A stretch of DNA of 16,279 nucleotides, taken from Bacillota bacterium. GTDB taxonomy: Bacteria > Bacillota > Clostridia > Christensenellales > Aristaeellaceae. The position numbers and the translations under genes were made by a program. Under the pieces are notes generated by a model that was not told where the DNA came from, did no database searches, and worked only from the letters and a program-made list of their open reading frames with translations. Numbering within the stretch: position 1 is the first letter of the stretch; every line of letters begins with the position of its first letter. Shown here piece by piece: positions 8,301 to 15,246 of this stretch. Location of the stretch: positions 1-16,279 of the forward strand of contig JAEZLW010000179.1 in NCBI GenBank assembly GCA_023415145.1, written 5' to 3'.

Positions 8301-9287
8301 ATGATGATGCTTCCCCTGTTGAACGGAAGCCAGGTCATACACCGCTATCCCGGGAATCCCATACTCTGCAAAAAAGATATTCCCTATGACAGCGAGCTGA
8401 TATTCAATGCGGGCGTTGCCAAGTATCAAGGCCAGTATGTAATGGTGTTCCGCAACGACTACGGCTACAGCGGCGGCAATTGCTTTCAGGGTACAAATTT
8501 GGGTTTTGCCACAAGCCCGGACGGCATTCGGTGGACACCCGAACCAATGCCTTGCTGGCAGATAAAAAATGAAGAAGTCAGCCGCATTTACGATCCTCGC
8601 CTGACGGTTCTGGAAGGCAAGATGTACATTTGCTTTGCAATGGATACCAAGCATGGCCTGCGCGGAGGCATTGCCTGTACGGAGGACTTTTACCACTACG
8701 ATATTCTCAGCCTATCCATTCCTGACAACCGCAACATGGTGCTCTTCCCCGAAAAAATCGGCGGCAGGTACATTCGCCTGGAAAGGCCCTTCACTGTATA
8801 CAGCCGAGGAAATGTGGACCGGTTTGATACCTGGATGTCTGCCTCACTGGACCTAAACTACTGGGGAGACAGCGCTTTGGTATTAGCGGTAGAGGATGTA
8901 CCCTTTGCCAATGACAAAATCGGTCCCGCGGCACCTCCCGTGAAGACGTCAAAGGGCTGGCTGACGCTGTTTCACGCTGTGGACATTGATAAAGCGCGCG
9001 GCAAGAACGGCTGGGAGGATTCTTGGCAAAAGCGGTATACAGCCGGTATCATGCTTCTGGATATGCAGGACCCTTCCCGTGTTATCGGCATGAGCAAATC
9101 ACCTCTTTTGGCACCGCAAGCGCCTTATGAACTGGATGGGTTCCGCAGTGACGTTATCTTCCCCGGCGGTATGATATTGGAAGACAGCGGCGAAGTGAAG
9201 ATTTACTACGGTGCATCTGATACGGTAGAATGCCTGGCGACGGCTGATGTGAACGATTTGCTTGCGCTGTGCACACAAAAGCGATGA
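8301..9287 (+). CDS. GH130 family beta-mannoside phosphorylase/hydrolase
   Basis: Cytoplasmic enzyme of 328 residues, without signal peptide, of the five-bladed beta-propeller GH130 family. Characterised members are mostly phosphorolytic and release alpha-mannose 1-phosphate from beta-1,4- or beta-1,2-mannosides. Visible family signatures are RYPGNPIL near the start, VMVFRNDYG, RIYDPRLT with the proposed general-acid Asp98, MVLFPEKIGGRYIRLERPF, DTWMSASLDLNYWG, KIGPAAPPVKTSKGWLTLFHAVD, and the C-terminal KIYYGASDTVECLATA. ATG at 8301 follows GGAGGAG (8291-8297). Two further in-frame ATGs at 8304 and 8307 could also start. The longer open frame back to 8226 overlaps the oxidoreductase and has no initiation site. 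Genomic context with a uronate-cleaving lyase suggests an acidic or mixed mannoside as substrate rather than plain mannan. The subfamily cannot be decided by eye. Confidence -1.
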   Translation: MMMLPLLNGSQVIHRYPGNPILCKKDIPYDSELIFNAGVAKYQGQYVMVFRNDYGYSGGNCFQGTNLGFATSPDGIRWTPEPMPCWQIKNEEVSRIYDPRLTVLEGKMYICFAMDTKHGLRGGIACTEDFYHYDILSLSIPDNRNMVLFPEKIGGRYIRLERPFTVYSRGNVDRFDTWMSASLDLNYWGDSALVLAVEDVPFANDKIGPAAPPVKTSKGWLTLFHAVDIDKARGKNGWEDSWQKRYTAGIMLLDMQDPSRVIGMSKSPLLAPQAPYELDGFRSDVIFPGGMILEDSGEVKIYYGASDTVECLATADVNDLLALCTQKR

Positions 9288-9438
9288 TTGCGCCGCATGC
9301 TTGAACTTCGATCAAAATCGAACATATATCCTAAGGATATTCTATTCTTTCTGCTGAGTATCTTTATTACAATAAATGCAGCAAAGCGGACAGGACATTT
9401 CCTGTACGCAAATGAAAATGACAAAGGAGGGTCTCTAC
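9288..9438 (+). promoter_or_regulatory. Leader of the binding-protein gene with two small hairpins
   Basis: The 151-nt gap is unusually long for this operon. It holds two perfect inverted repeats close together: TTCGAT-caaa-ATCGAA (9307-9322) and ATATCC-taa-GGATAT (9326-9340). A -10-like TACAAT lies at 9368-9373, without a good -35. It may contain an internal promoter or an RNA structure that adjusts expression of the binding protein separately from the two upstream enzymes. A strong ribosome binding site (AAAGGAGGG, about 9422-9430) closes it. Confidence -1.
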
Positions 9439-10797
9439 ATGAAAAAATTTGTCTCTGTGGTTCTCGTGCTATCCATGCTTGTGGTCATGTTAGCTGCACT
9501 TTCAGCCATGGCTGAGGGCAAGGCGGTAGAAATCGTTGTCTGGACGAAGGACCGCCATGATCAGGAATTTATGACCGGCAAGGTAGATGCTTTCAACAAG
9601 GCGCATGAAGGAAAGATCAGGATCGATTACCAGATCTATTCCGACAACTACCCGCAGACCATTGATATGGCGGCATCCACCAACGAGCTGCCGGACATTC
9701 TGGTAACCACCACCAACAATATCAATGTAATTTATAAGGACAAGCTGGCTGACCTTTCCCCCTTCCTCAGCGAGGAAGAGAAGGCTTTCTTTGGTGAAAG
9801 CGCTTTTGTGGAGAACTGGAACAAATTCGGCAGCAAAATCGTGTCCCTGCCGGCCACCGGAACCACTACCCGTCTTGTATACAACAAGGATATCTTTGAC
9901 CGAGTGGGCATTGCCAACCCTCCGTCTACGCTGGCAGAACTGGTGGCCGATGCCAAGCTGATCTCCGAAAAGCTGAGCGGCGAGGGCATCTATGGCTTTG
10001 CGCTTCCTCTGAAGAACCCCAGCAATGGGCTGACCCGCGGCGTTCAGTGGGCACCTTCGCTGAGCGGCGCTCCGGTGAAGCTGGGCTTTGATTATACACA
10101 GGGCAAATTTGACTTCTCCTGCTATAAGCCGGTGATTGAAGCTATGCGTGAGATATTTACCAGCAATGCCGCATTCCCCGGATGTGAGCAGTTGGAAATC
10201 GACCCCTTGCGGACCCAGTTCGCCGATGGCAAAATCGGTATGTACATGACATACAACCACTCTGAATGGGGTGTCTATACAAAGCAATTCCCAACTGCCG
10301 CCAACTGGCAGTATGCGCCGCTGCCCTCGGTTGATGGCAATGTGGTTGGCAGCCAGGATCTGTCCGCCGGCACATGGTTTGCTATTTCTGAACGGTGCCC
10401 CAACAAGGAGGCTGCCTGGGAAGTGCTGAAGATGTTCTATTCCAAGGAACTGCTTAGCGAGTACTATTCCCAGGGATTGGGCGTAGTGGTGGTAAAGGCT
10501 GCCATCGATGGCGTTACCCCGCCAGAATCCATAGAGAAGGTTCCTTATATCGCCGTGCAGCCCACCGACAAAATTTGGCCGCCGGAGCCCAAGGGCATTG
10601 TCCCCGAAGGCAACGATTGGGGCAAAGATTTCGGTGATATTATCTTCGGCTTGCGGGATGACGTGGACGCCGTGATCCAAGATCTGAACGTTCGTTACAA
10701 TGCTGCGTATGATAAGGCCATTGCCGATGGAACGCATGTCCGTATCCAATACCCGAGCTTTCATCCGGCCGATCCGGCGGGAACCGCGATGAAATGA
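9439..10797 (+). CDS. Sugar ABC transporter extracellular substrate-binding protein (family 1)
   Basis: Secreted receptor of 452 residues that delivers an oligosaccharide to the two permeases encoded next. The N-terminus is a signal peptide: MKK, a hydrophobic core, then cleavage probably after Ala25 (SAMA/EG). The mature part begins VEIVVWTKDRHDQEFM, as in family 1 solute-binding proteins. NELPDILVTTTNN, VYNKDIFDRVGIANPPSTLAELV and FAISERCPNKEAAWEVLKMFYS follow, all typical of CUT1 binding proteins. There is no lipobox cysteine, which is unusual for a Gram-positive binding protein and implies release or another anchoring mode. ATG at 9439 has AAAGGAGGG about 8 nt upstream. The longer frame from 9376 would bury the signal peptide and is rejected. 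A strong hairpin lies between this gene and the permeases and may raise its transcript level relative to theirs. Confidence -1.
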   Translation: MKKFVSVVLVLSMLVVMLAALSAMAEGKAVEIVVWTKDRHDQEFMTGKVDAFNKAHEGKIRIDYQIYSDNYPQTIDMAASTNELPDILVTTTNNINVIYKDKLADLSPFLSEEEKAFFGESAFVENWNKFGSKIVSLPATGTTTRLVYNKDIFDRVGIANPPSTLAELVADAKLISEKLSGEGIYGFALPLKNPSNGLTRGVQWAPSLSGAPVKLGFDYTQGKFDFSCYKPVIEAMREIFTSNAAFPGCEQLEIDPLRTQFADGKIGMYMTYNHSEWGVYTKQFPTAANWQYAPLPSVDGNVVGSQDLSAGTWFAISERCPNKEAAWEVLKMFYSKELLSEYYSQGLGVVVVKAAIDGVTPPESIEKVPYIAVQPTDKIWPPEPKGIVPEGNDWGKDFGDIIFGLRDDVDAVIQDLNVRYNAAYDKAIADGTHVRIQYPSFHPADPAGTAMK

Positions 10798-10817
10798 TGG
10801 GGGGTACCTCATGACCG

Positions 10818-10855
10818 GGGTGGGGCAAGGGATGCATATGCTTCCTTCCCCACCC
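10818..10855 (+). promoter_or_regulatory. Strong intercistronic stem-loop after the binding-protein gene
   Basis: GGGTGGGG (10818-10825) pairs fully with CCCCACCC (10848-10855). After a bulged C, AAGGGA pairs with TTCCTT including one G-U, giving a stem of about 14 pairs around a 9-nt loop. The 3' side (TGATTTATG) is not a run of T, so it is unlikely to be an efficient terminator. Stem-loops at this position in sugar importer operons commonly protect the upstream mRNA end or partly stop transcription, favouring excess binding protein over permeases. That role is inferred here. Confidence -1.
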
Positions 10856-10892
10856 TGATTTATGTAAATCGCCAATACCCGGAGGTGTGCAT

Positions 10893-11825
10893 ATGGAGAA
10901 GACTCAGGAAAGAAAGCTTTCAAAGTCTCGCCAAAGAGGGCTTGGGCAGATTTATGGCATGCTTGCGCCCAATCTGATTCTCTTTCTGATGATGTCGGTG
11001 TATCCGGTCATTTGGGCGCTGCGTTACATGTTTTATGAGTATGATGGCCGCTATGCCGAAAAATTTGTTGGCGCAGCCAACTTTGTGCGTCTGTTCACCC
11101 GGGACTTAAAGTTCTGGATGGCAATCAAGACCACCTTCCTATATGCAGGAGGCAAAATCCTTCTGATTGTTCCGCTGGCCTTTGCGGTAGCGGTTTTGCT
11201 CAATAACCGCAAGCGCGTATATGGTGTGATACAGGCTGCCATATTTTCCCCTACCATCATGAGCTCGGCAGTGATGGCGCTGGTGTTTTACCTGCTGTTC
11301 AACCTGTATAACGGGCAAATCAACAAATATCTGCTGGAGTCGGGGTTGATTGCGGCGCCGCTAAACTGGCTGGGCAAGGATCTGGCGATCCTCACGGTCA
11401 TTCTGGTGGCTGTATGGGGCGGATTGGGCAATTATATGGTGTACTTCCTGGCCGGCTTGCAGCAGGTGCCATTGGAAATGTATGAATCGGCAGATATCGA
11501 CGGCGCAGGTCCCCTTCGCAAAATGTTTTCCATTACTTTGCCCATGCTCGGCCCGGTGCTCAAGACGATCCTGATGCTGGCTATTCTGGCGGGATTTCAG
11601 GATTTTCAAAGCATTATGGTAATGACCGGCGGCGGTCCTTTTGACCGGACCAATGTCATGTTTTTGTATATTTACAATCTGTACTATCCGGCGGCCGATC
11701 TGGCGGGCACATTTGTGCCGCAGTACGGATATGGCGCCGCAGCCAGCATCGTTTGTGCAGGCATCATTGGCGCAATCACCATCGCCTATAACATTATCAG
11801 CAAAAAACTGGATGAAATCTATTGA
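10893..11825 (+). CDS. Sugar ABC transporter permease 1 (CUT1, MalF/UgpA-like)
   Basis: Integral membrane subunit of 310 residues. It has about six hydrophobic segments, the first at LAPNLILFLMMSVYPVIWAL (about 25-45), which is usual for UgpA/LacF-type permeases. The cytoplasmic EAA loop that contacts the ATPase is visible as MYESADIDGAGPLRKMFSITLP, followed by the conserved MTGGGPFDRTNVM stretch. ATG at 10893 is chosen because GGAGG at 10881-10885 is 7 nt upstream. An in-frame GTG at 10887 overlaps the ribosome binding region. It works with the second permease encoded 20 nt downstream and the binding protein upstream. No ATP-binding protein gene is found in the window, so a shared MsmX-type ATPase encoded elsewhere is expected. 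Confidence -1.
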   Translation: MEKTQERKLSKSRQRGLGQIYGMLAPNLILFLMMSVYPVIWALRYMFYEYDGRYAEKFVGAANFVRLFTRDLKFWMAIKTTFLYAGGKILLIVPLAFAVAVLLNNRKRVYGVIQAAIFSPTIMSSAVMALVFYLLFNLYNGQINKYLLESGLIAAPLNWLGKDLAILTVILVAVWGGLGNYMVYFLAGLQQVPLEMYESADIDGAGPLRKMFSITLPMLGPVLKTILMLAILAGFQDFQSIMVMTGGGPFDRTNVMFLYIYNLYYPAADLAGTFVPQYGYGAAASIVCAGIIGAITIAYNIISKKLDEIY

Positions 11826-11845
11826 TCTGGAAAGGAGGGTGCCTG

Positions 11846-12691
11846 ATGCGAAACAAAAAAAGAAACACGCCTGTACAGGTGATGAAGTGGATTTTTTTGT
11901 TAGTAATGATAGCGTTTACACTCTATCCGGTGATATATGCGCTGATCGGCTCATTGAAAACGAACTTTGAGCTGACAAGCGGCAAAGCCTTCTTTCCTGA
12001 GCAGTGGCATTTTTCAAACTACGCCGATGCCTTTACCAAAGGAAATTTCGGCCTGTATACCATCAACAGCATCATTGTTGCTGTAACGGTGACCCTGCTG
12101 GCGTTAGTCTCTACCTCCATGGCAGGCTATCTTCTGGCAAGGCATGATTTTCCCGGCAAAAAACTGATCATGGGCATGTATATGGCATTTTTATTTATCG
12201 CTTTGGGGTCTGTAACGCTGTTTCCCATCTATGTCCTGCTTCGCTCGCTGGGGCTGACCAATGGTCTTTTGGGCATGTCCTTGGCCATTACCGGTGGTCA
12301 GACCAGCAATGTGCTGTTGGTTATGAGCTTTACGAAAAGCATTCCAAAGGAATTGGATGAGGCCGCATATATTGATGGCTGCAGCTTCTTCCAGGTGTAT
12401 TGCCGTATCATCATCCATCTGATCAAGCCGGTACTTGGTGTAGTGGCACTGTTCTCCTTCCGCCTGGCATGGAATAATTATCTGATTCCCTTGGTCATGT
12501 CCATCGGAAAGCCTGCGCTGCGTACGCTGACTGTGGGTGTGGTGCAGCTGAAGTATTCCAGCAACGCTGCCGCGGAATGGCATATTATGCTGGCCGGCGC
12601 TTCCATTGCGCTGCTGCCCGTACTCCTTGTCTATTTGCTTGCCAACAAGCAGTTCATTGCCGGCCTCACTGCCGGTGGTGTGAAAGGATAA
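11846..12691 (+). CDS. Sugar ABC transporter permease 2 (CUT1, MalG/UgpE-like)
   Basis: Second membrane subunit, 281 residues, with about six hydrophobic segments starting at WIFLLVMIAFTLYPVIYALI. Family hallmarks are an N-terminal SLKTNFEL, the SMAGYLLARHDFPGKK stretch, the EAA loop ELDEAAYIDGCSFFQVYCRI, and the end QFIAGLTAGGVKG, which is the classic C-terminus of MalG-type permeases. ATG at 11846 follows AAAGGAGGG (11831-11839) at about 6 nt. The frame from 11822 would overlap the first permease and lacks a site. The lyase gene starts 4 nt after the stop codon, so importer and lyase are co-transcribed and probably translationally coupled. Confidence -1.
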   Translation: MRNKKRNTPVQVMKWIFLLVMIAFTLYPVIYALIGSLKTNFELTSGKAFFPEQWHFSNYADAFTKGNFGLYTINSIIVAVTVTLLALVSTSMAGYLLARHDFPGKKLIMGMYMAFLFIALGSVTLFPIYVLLRSLGLTNGLLGMSLAITGGQTSNVLLVMSFTKSIPKELDEAAYIDGCSFFQVYCRIIIHLIKPVLGVVALFSFRLAWNNYLIPLVMSIGKPALRTLTVGVVQLKYSSNAAAEWHIMLAGASIALLPVLLVYLLANKQFIAGLTAGGVKG

Positions 12692-12695
12692 AGGC

Positions 12696-14708
12696 ATGCT
12701 GCAGTTCAGCCAGGATGAGATTACCCGCCTTCGAATGAAAGCGCAAGCGGATACATCGTTTGTTTATACGCTTATGCGCGACGTGGAGCCAATGAAGCAG
12801 CATTTGCTGATCCCTAAAACAGGCATCGCTACCTGGGAAGGATTTTATGCATGCCCCAAGGATTCGGTACGTCTGACCTTCCGGCTGGATCAACCTCACA
12901 GGCATCTGTGTCCCGTCTGTCAAAGGGAGTGGGAAGGCGAAATATATGACGGAGCATGGTGGCGGATTGTCAACCGTATAGCCAGCGAATCCTGTTATAA
13001 AGCTGCGCTGGTGTATCTGCTCACCGGGGATAGGGCCTATTTTTCACATGCCAAAGCAGTGCTGATGGAATACGCGCTTTATTACCCGGAATATGAGATT
13101 CATGGCGGCATTCCTTACAATAATCCGGGCAAAGCAAATGCCCAAACCTTGTGTGACGCCGTCTGGATTCGCGGGCTCATACAGGGCTATGATATCATCC
13201 AGGATACATTGGAGGAAGAAGAACGGCAGTTTATAACAGCTAATCTATTTGAAATTGCCGGTGATTTTTTTAAGCGGTACAGATCCAATCAAATTCACAA
13301 TCATGAGTGCATTGCCGATGCCACTGCGGCCATGCTTGGCTTTTTGCTGGACCGCGAGGATTTGATTGCGTTTGGTGTATATGAGCAATATGGCCTCCGG
13401 TATCAATTGGAGCATGGCGTTCTGGCAGACGGATTTTGGTTTGAGGGAACTACCAGCTACCATTTTTACGCCATGGAACAGTTTACGGCATATGAGCTTT
13501 TCGCCCGGAATACACCCCATAGCTTTTTGAATGACACGCGCTTTTTGGAGATACTGCGGTTTCCCGTACATATCCTGATGCCCGGCGGAAAGGTGCCGCT
13601 GCTTAACGATATTGGCGGCGTTCAAAATCTTTTTCACGGCAAGGAAAGTATCTATGAATTGGCGCAGGCCGTGCACCACTGCGAGGAATTCCGTTTTATT
13701 CTCAGCCGCTGCTATGATGGGCGGGAACGCAACAATATATTTTCATTTATGTATGGTTGCGATGATCTGAAAAGGCTGAACCAATGGCTGCAAACACCAT
13801 ACCATAACAAGGAAGGCTCAGGACTGACCACCATGTATGGGCCGGAAGGCCGCTTCCTGCTTGTCAAGCACGCACCTTATGGCGGTGAGCACGATCATTA
13901 TGACCGGCTTGGCATCCTGTTTGCCGCATTGGGCAAGGATGTGCTGCCGGATATGGGTACATGCCCCTACGGCGCGCCGCTGCATTATGCCTATTACAAA
14001 AATACAGGAACGCACAATACAGTCTGCCTGAATGGAAAGAACCAGCCACCGGCCAACTGCAGGGTGCATGCATACGAGCTGAAAAAGGATCATACTTTTC
14101 TGGATGTATCCGTGACATGGGATAACAATTACAAGCCGCTTGACTCCTTTACCATCGTACAGTGGGATGCAAAAGCATACGAAGGGGCAAGTATACGCCG
14201 CAGAATTCATTGGTATGGTGATTTTTTTGTGGATATCGTGGAAGTATCTTCATTCATAGAAACCGATATTGATTGCATCCTCCATGTCCGCGGGCAGCGC
14301 TTAAGGCCGCAGGGTGATGCGTTTGTACATTCGCCCTGGGGGAAAGAGCCGCCCTACTGCTATCTTACGGATGTTCAGAAAACAACCTCCAGGGTACAGC
14401 GCTGGGATTGCGGCGACGGCATCCGGTTTGATCTGCGCCTGCTGGCGCCGGACAAGGATATCGGCCTGTATGCCATGCAGGGGTTTGACAATCCTTCGGA
14501 TACAATGCTGTCTTATCTGATTCAGCGGGTGCATGCCACAAAGGCAATATTCATCCAAGTCTGTGAAGCATACGGAGACAAAGGTCCCGCCATATGCGAT
14601 GCACATTATGACAGCAGCCTGCACATGGTTGTCGTCCAGCGATCGGATGGGCAGATGGTTCGGATGATGGTCCTTTCTGGCGAGGAAGAGGTATCTGGAA
14701 ATCGGTAA
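12696..14708 (+). CDS. Heparinase II/III-family polysaccharide lyase
   Basis: Predicted uronate-containing glycan lyase of 670 residues. This superfamily covers heparin/heparan lyases and alginate or oligoalginate lyases (PL12, PL15, PL17, PL21), which break a 4-O-uronate bond by beta-elimination. The N-terminal half (about 60-330) looks like the alpha-helical toroid, with NHECIADATAAMLGF around His203 and FEGTTSYHFYAMEQ around Tyr255. The C-terminal beta-sandwich half carries GGEHDHYDRLGILFAALGKDVLPDMG (His399/His401) and THNTVCLNG (about 438), the superfamily's most conserved segment. His, Tyr and a second His at these spots match the known heparinase II catalytic layout. No signal peptide is seen, so it probably acts on imported oligosaccharides. 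The ribosome binding site is weak (AAAGG overlapping the previous stop), consistent with coupling 4 nt after permease 2. The PL subfamily and exact substrate cannot be assigned by eye. Confidence -1.
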   Translation: MLQFSQDEITRLRMKAQADTSFVYTLMRDVEPMKQHLLIPKTGIATWEGFYACPKDSVRLTFRLDQPHRHLCPVCQREWEGEIYDGAWWRIVNRIASESCYKAALVYLLTGDRAYFSHAKAVLMEYALYYPEYEIHGGIPYNNPGKANAQTLCDAVWIRGLIQGYDIIQDTLEEEERQFITANLFEIAGDFFKRYRSNQIHNHECIADATAAMLGFLLDREDLIAFGVYEQYGLRYQLEHGVLADGFWFEGTTSYHFYAMEQFTAYELFARNTPHSFLNDTRFLEILRFPVHILMPGGKVPLLNDIGGVQNLFHGKESIYELAQAVHHCEEFRFILSRCYDGRERNNIFSFMYGCDDLKRLNQWLQTPYHNKEGSGLTTMYGPEGRFLLVKHAPYGGEHDHYDRLGILFAALGKDVLPDMGTCPYGAPLHYAYYKNTGTHNTVCLNGKNQPPANCRVHAYELKKDHTFLDVSVTWDNNYKPLDSFTIVQWDAKAYEGASIRRRIHWYGDFFVDIVEVSSFIETDIDCILHVRGQRLRPQGDAFVHSPWGKEPPYCYLTDVQKTTSRVQRWDCGDGIRFDLRLLAPDKDIGLYAMQGFDNPSDTMLSYLIQRVHATKAIFIQVCEAYGDKGPAICDAHYDSSLHMVVVQRSDGQMVRMMVLSGEEEVSGNR

Positions 14709-14827
14709 GGTAGGGGATTTCATTACAGGAACGGAAATTAGTCATATCCGGATACGAAACTGAGCAATATGCAACAGAAAATGGGATGCGCCGGAAGAAA
14801 CTGAGTACGACTAAAGAATAATCCAAA

Positions 14828-14859
14828 AGCGGTGCGGCACGACAAGGTACCGCGCCGCT
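14828..14859 (+). terminator. Probable Rho-independent terminator of the catabolic operon
   Basis: AGCGGTGCGG (14828-14837) pairs with CCGCGCCGCT (14850-14859) in a 10-bp GC-rich stem with one G-U pair and a 12-nt loop, followed by ATTATTCT. The T tract is interrupted, so efficiency is uncertain. It lies about 120 nt after the lyase stop codon, which is somewhat far. Confidence -1.
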
Positions 14860-14873
14860 ATTATTCTGAGAGG

Positions 14874-14896
14874 CCATCCTAAACTTTGTGTAAACC
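14874..14896 (+). mobile_element. Solo IS256-like terminal inverted repeat (remnant)
   Basis: The sequence CATCCTAAACTTTGTGTAAA resembles the outer end of IS256-family elements, whose terminal repeats characteristically contain a TCC block followed by TTGTGTAAA. No transposase gene follows and no second copy is visible in the window, so this would be a leftover end. The match is from memory of the family pattern and is low confidence. Confidence -1.
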
Positions 14897-15014
14897 TCCA
14901 AGCTGTGATAGGATAGAAACAGCCCTAAATCACCCCTCCTAAACCAAAAGTCCATTTTGTCATCGACTTTGCCTCAGACCTTTGGTAAATTACCTTCGCT
15001 GGTTCTTTAAGCAC

Positions 15015-15053
15015 GGAGAGATGGCCGAGCGGTTGATGGCGCTGGTCTTGAAA
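15015..15053 (+). tRNA. tRNA-Ser(TGA), 5' half only (broken after the anticodon loop)
   Basis: The bases show a normal tRNA-Ser 5' half: acceptor strand GGAGAGA (15015-15021), D arm GCC...GGC (15024-15040), anticodon stem CTGGT (15042-15046) and loop CTTGAAA (15047-15053) with anticodon TGA. The expected ACCAG partner, long variable arm, T arm with TTCGA and acceptor 3' strand are all missing. The sequence after 15053 cannot restore them. The tRNA is therefore non-functional here. The break exactly at the anticodon-loop edge is a favoured crossover site for tyrosine recombinases, and a fragment of such an enzyme lies 600 nt downstream. Simple deletion is the alternative. Confidence -1.
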
Positions 15054-15073
15054 GTCGAAAGCAAGCCAAAAAA

Positions 15074-15124
15074 GCTTGATAAATCAAGCGTTCACCGATG
15101 TGTGACATCGGTGTTTTGTTGTTT
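15074..15124 (+). terminator. Tandem hairpins with T-rich tail after the tRNA fragment
   Basis: GCTTGAT-aa-ATCAAGC (15074-15089) is followed by CACCGATG-tgtga-CATCGGTG (15093-15113), an 8-bp perfect stem. It ends in TTTTGTTGTTTT, a good intrinsic terminator tail. It fits the terminator of the former tRNA transcription unit, retained although the tRNA 3' half is gone. Confidence -1.
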
Positions 15125-15159
15125 TGGATGTCCTGTTGATGGCAAAGATGTCAGAAAGC

Positions 15160-15222
15160 CTGCCATCCGATTCGTTGTAAAATCTGATGGCAGACAATAG
15201 GCGATGACGAATTCGGATGGCA
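15160..15222. repeat. Nested inverted repeats sharing a TGCCATCCGA-type arm
   Basis: TGCCATCCGATTCGT (15161-15175) is the reverse complement of ACGAATTCGGATGGCA (15207-15222) apart from one extra base. Its first part CTGCCATC (15160-15167) also pairs perfectly with GATGGCAG (15186-15193). The word GATGGCA(A/G) recurs again near 15138. Such overlapping arms can form alternative hairpins. No encoded product is seen. Confidence -1.
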
Positions 15223-15246
15223 AAGGAATATATCCGCATTTGATAG

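Larger units (their letters stand above)
14709..15014. other. Intergenic stretch after the lyase gene
   Basis: About 300 nt without a gene. Besides the hairpin at 14828-14859 and the IS256-like end at 14874-14896, I see nothing coding. No clear promoter for the following tRNA fragment was found: TTGTCA at 14957-14962 lacks a suitably spaced -10. Confidence -1.

Noticed and set aside
10818..10855. Hairpin as a full Rho-independent terminator
   Set aside because: There is no T run on its 3' side, and the permease genes downstream have no separate promoter that I can see.
9502..10923. 473-codon open frame on the minus strand opposite the binding-protein gene
   Set aside because: It is a long antisense shadow of a GC-rich gene. 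The plus strand has a signal peptide, ribosome binding site and clear family motifs.
14982..15200. 72-codon open frame containing MAERLMALVLK
   Set aside because: It is the well-known false protein produced by translating a tRNA-Ser 5' half. The bases are explained by the tRNA fragment and a terminator.
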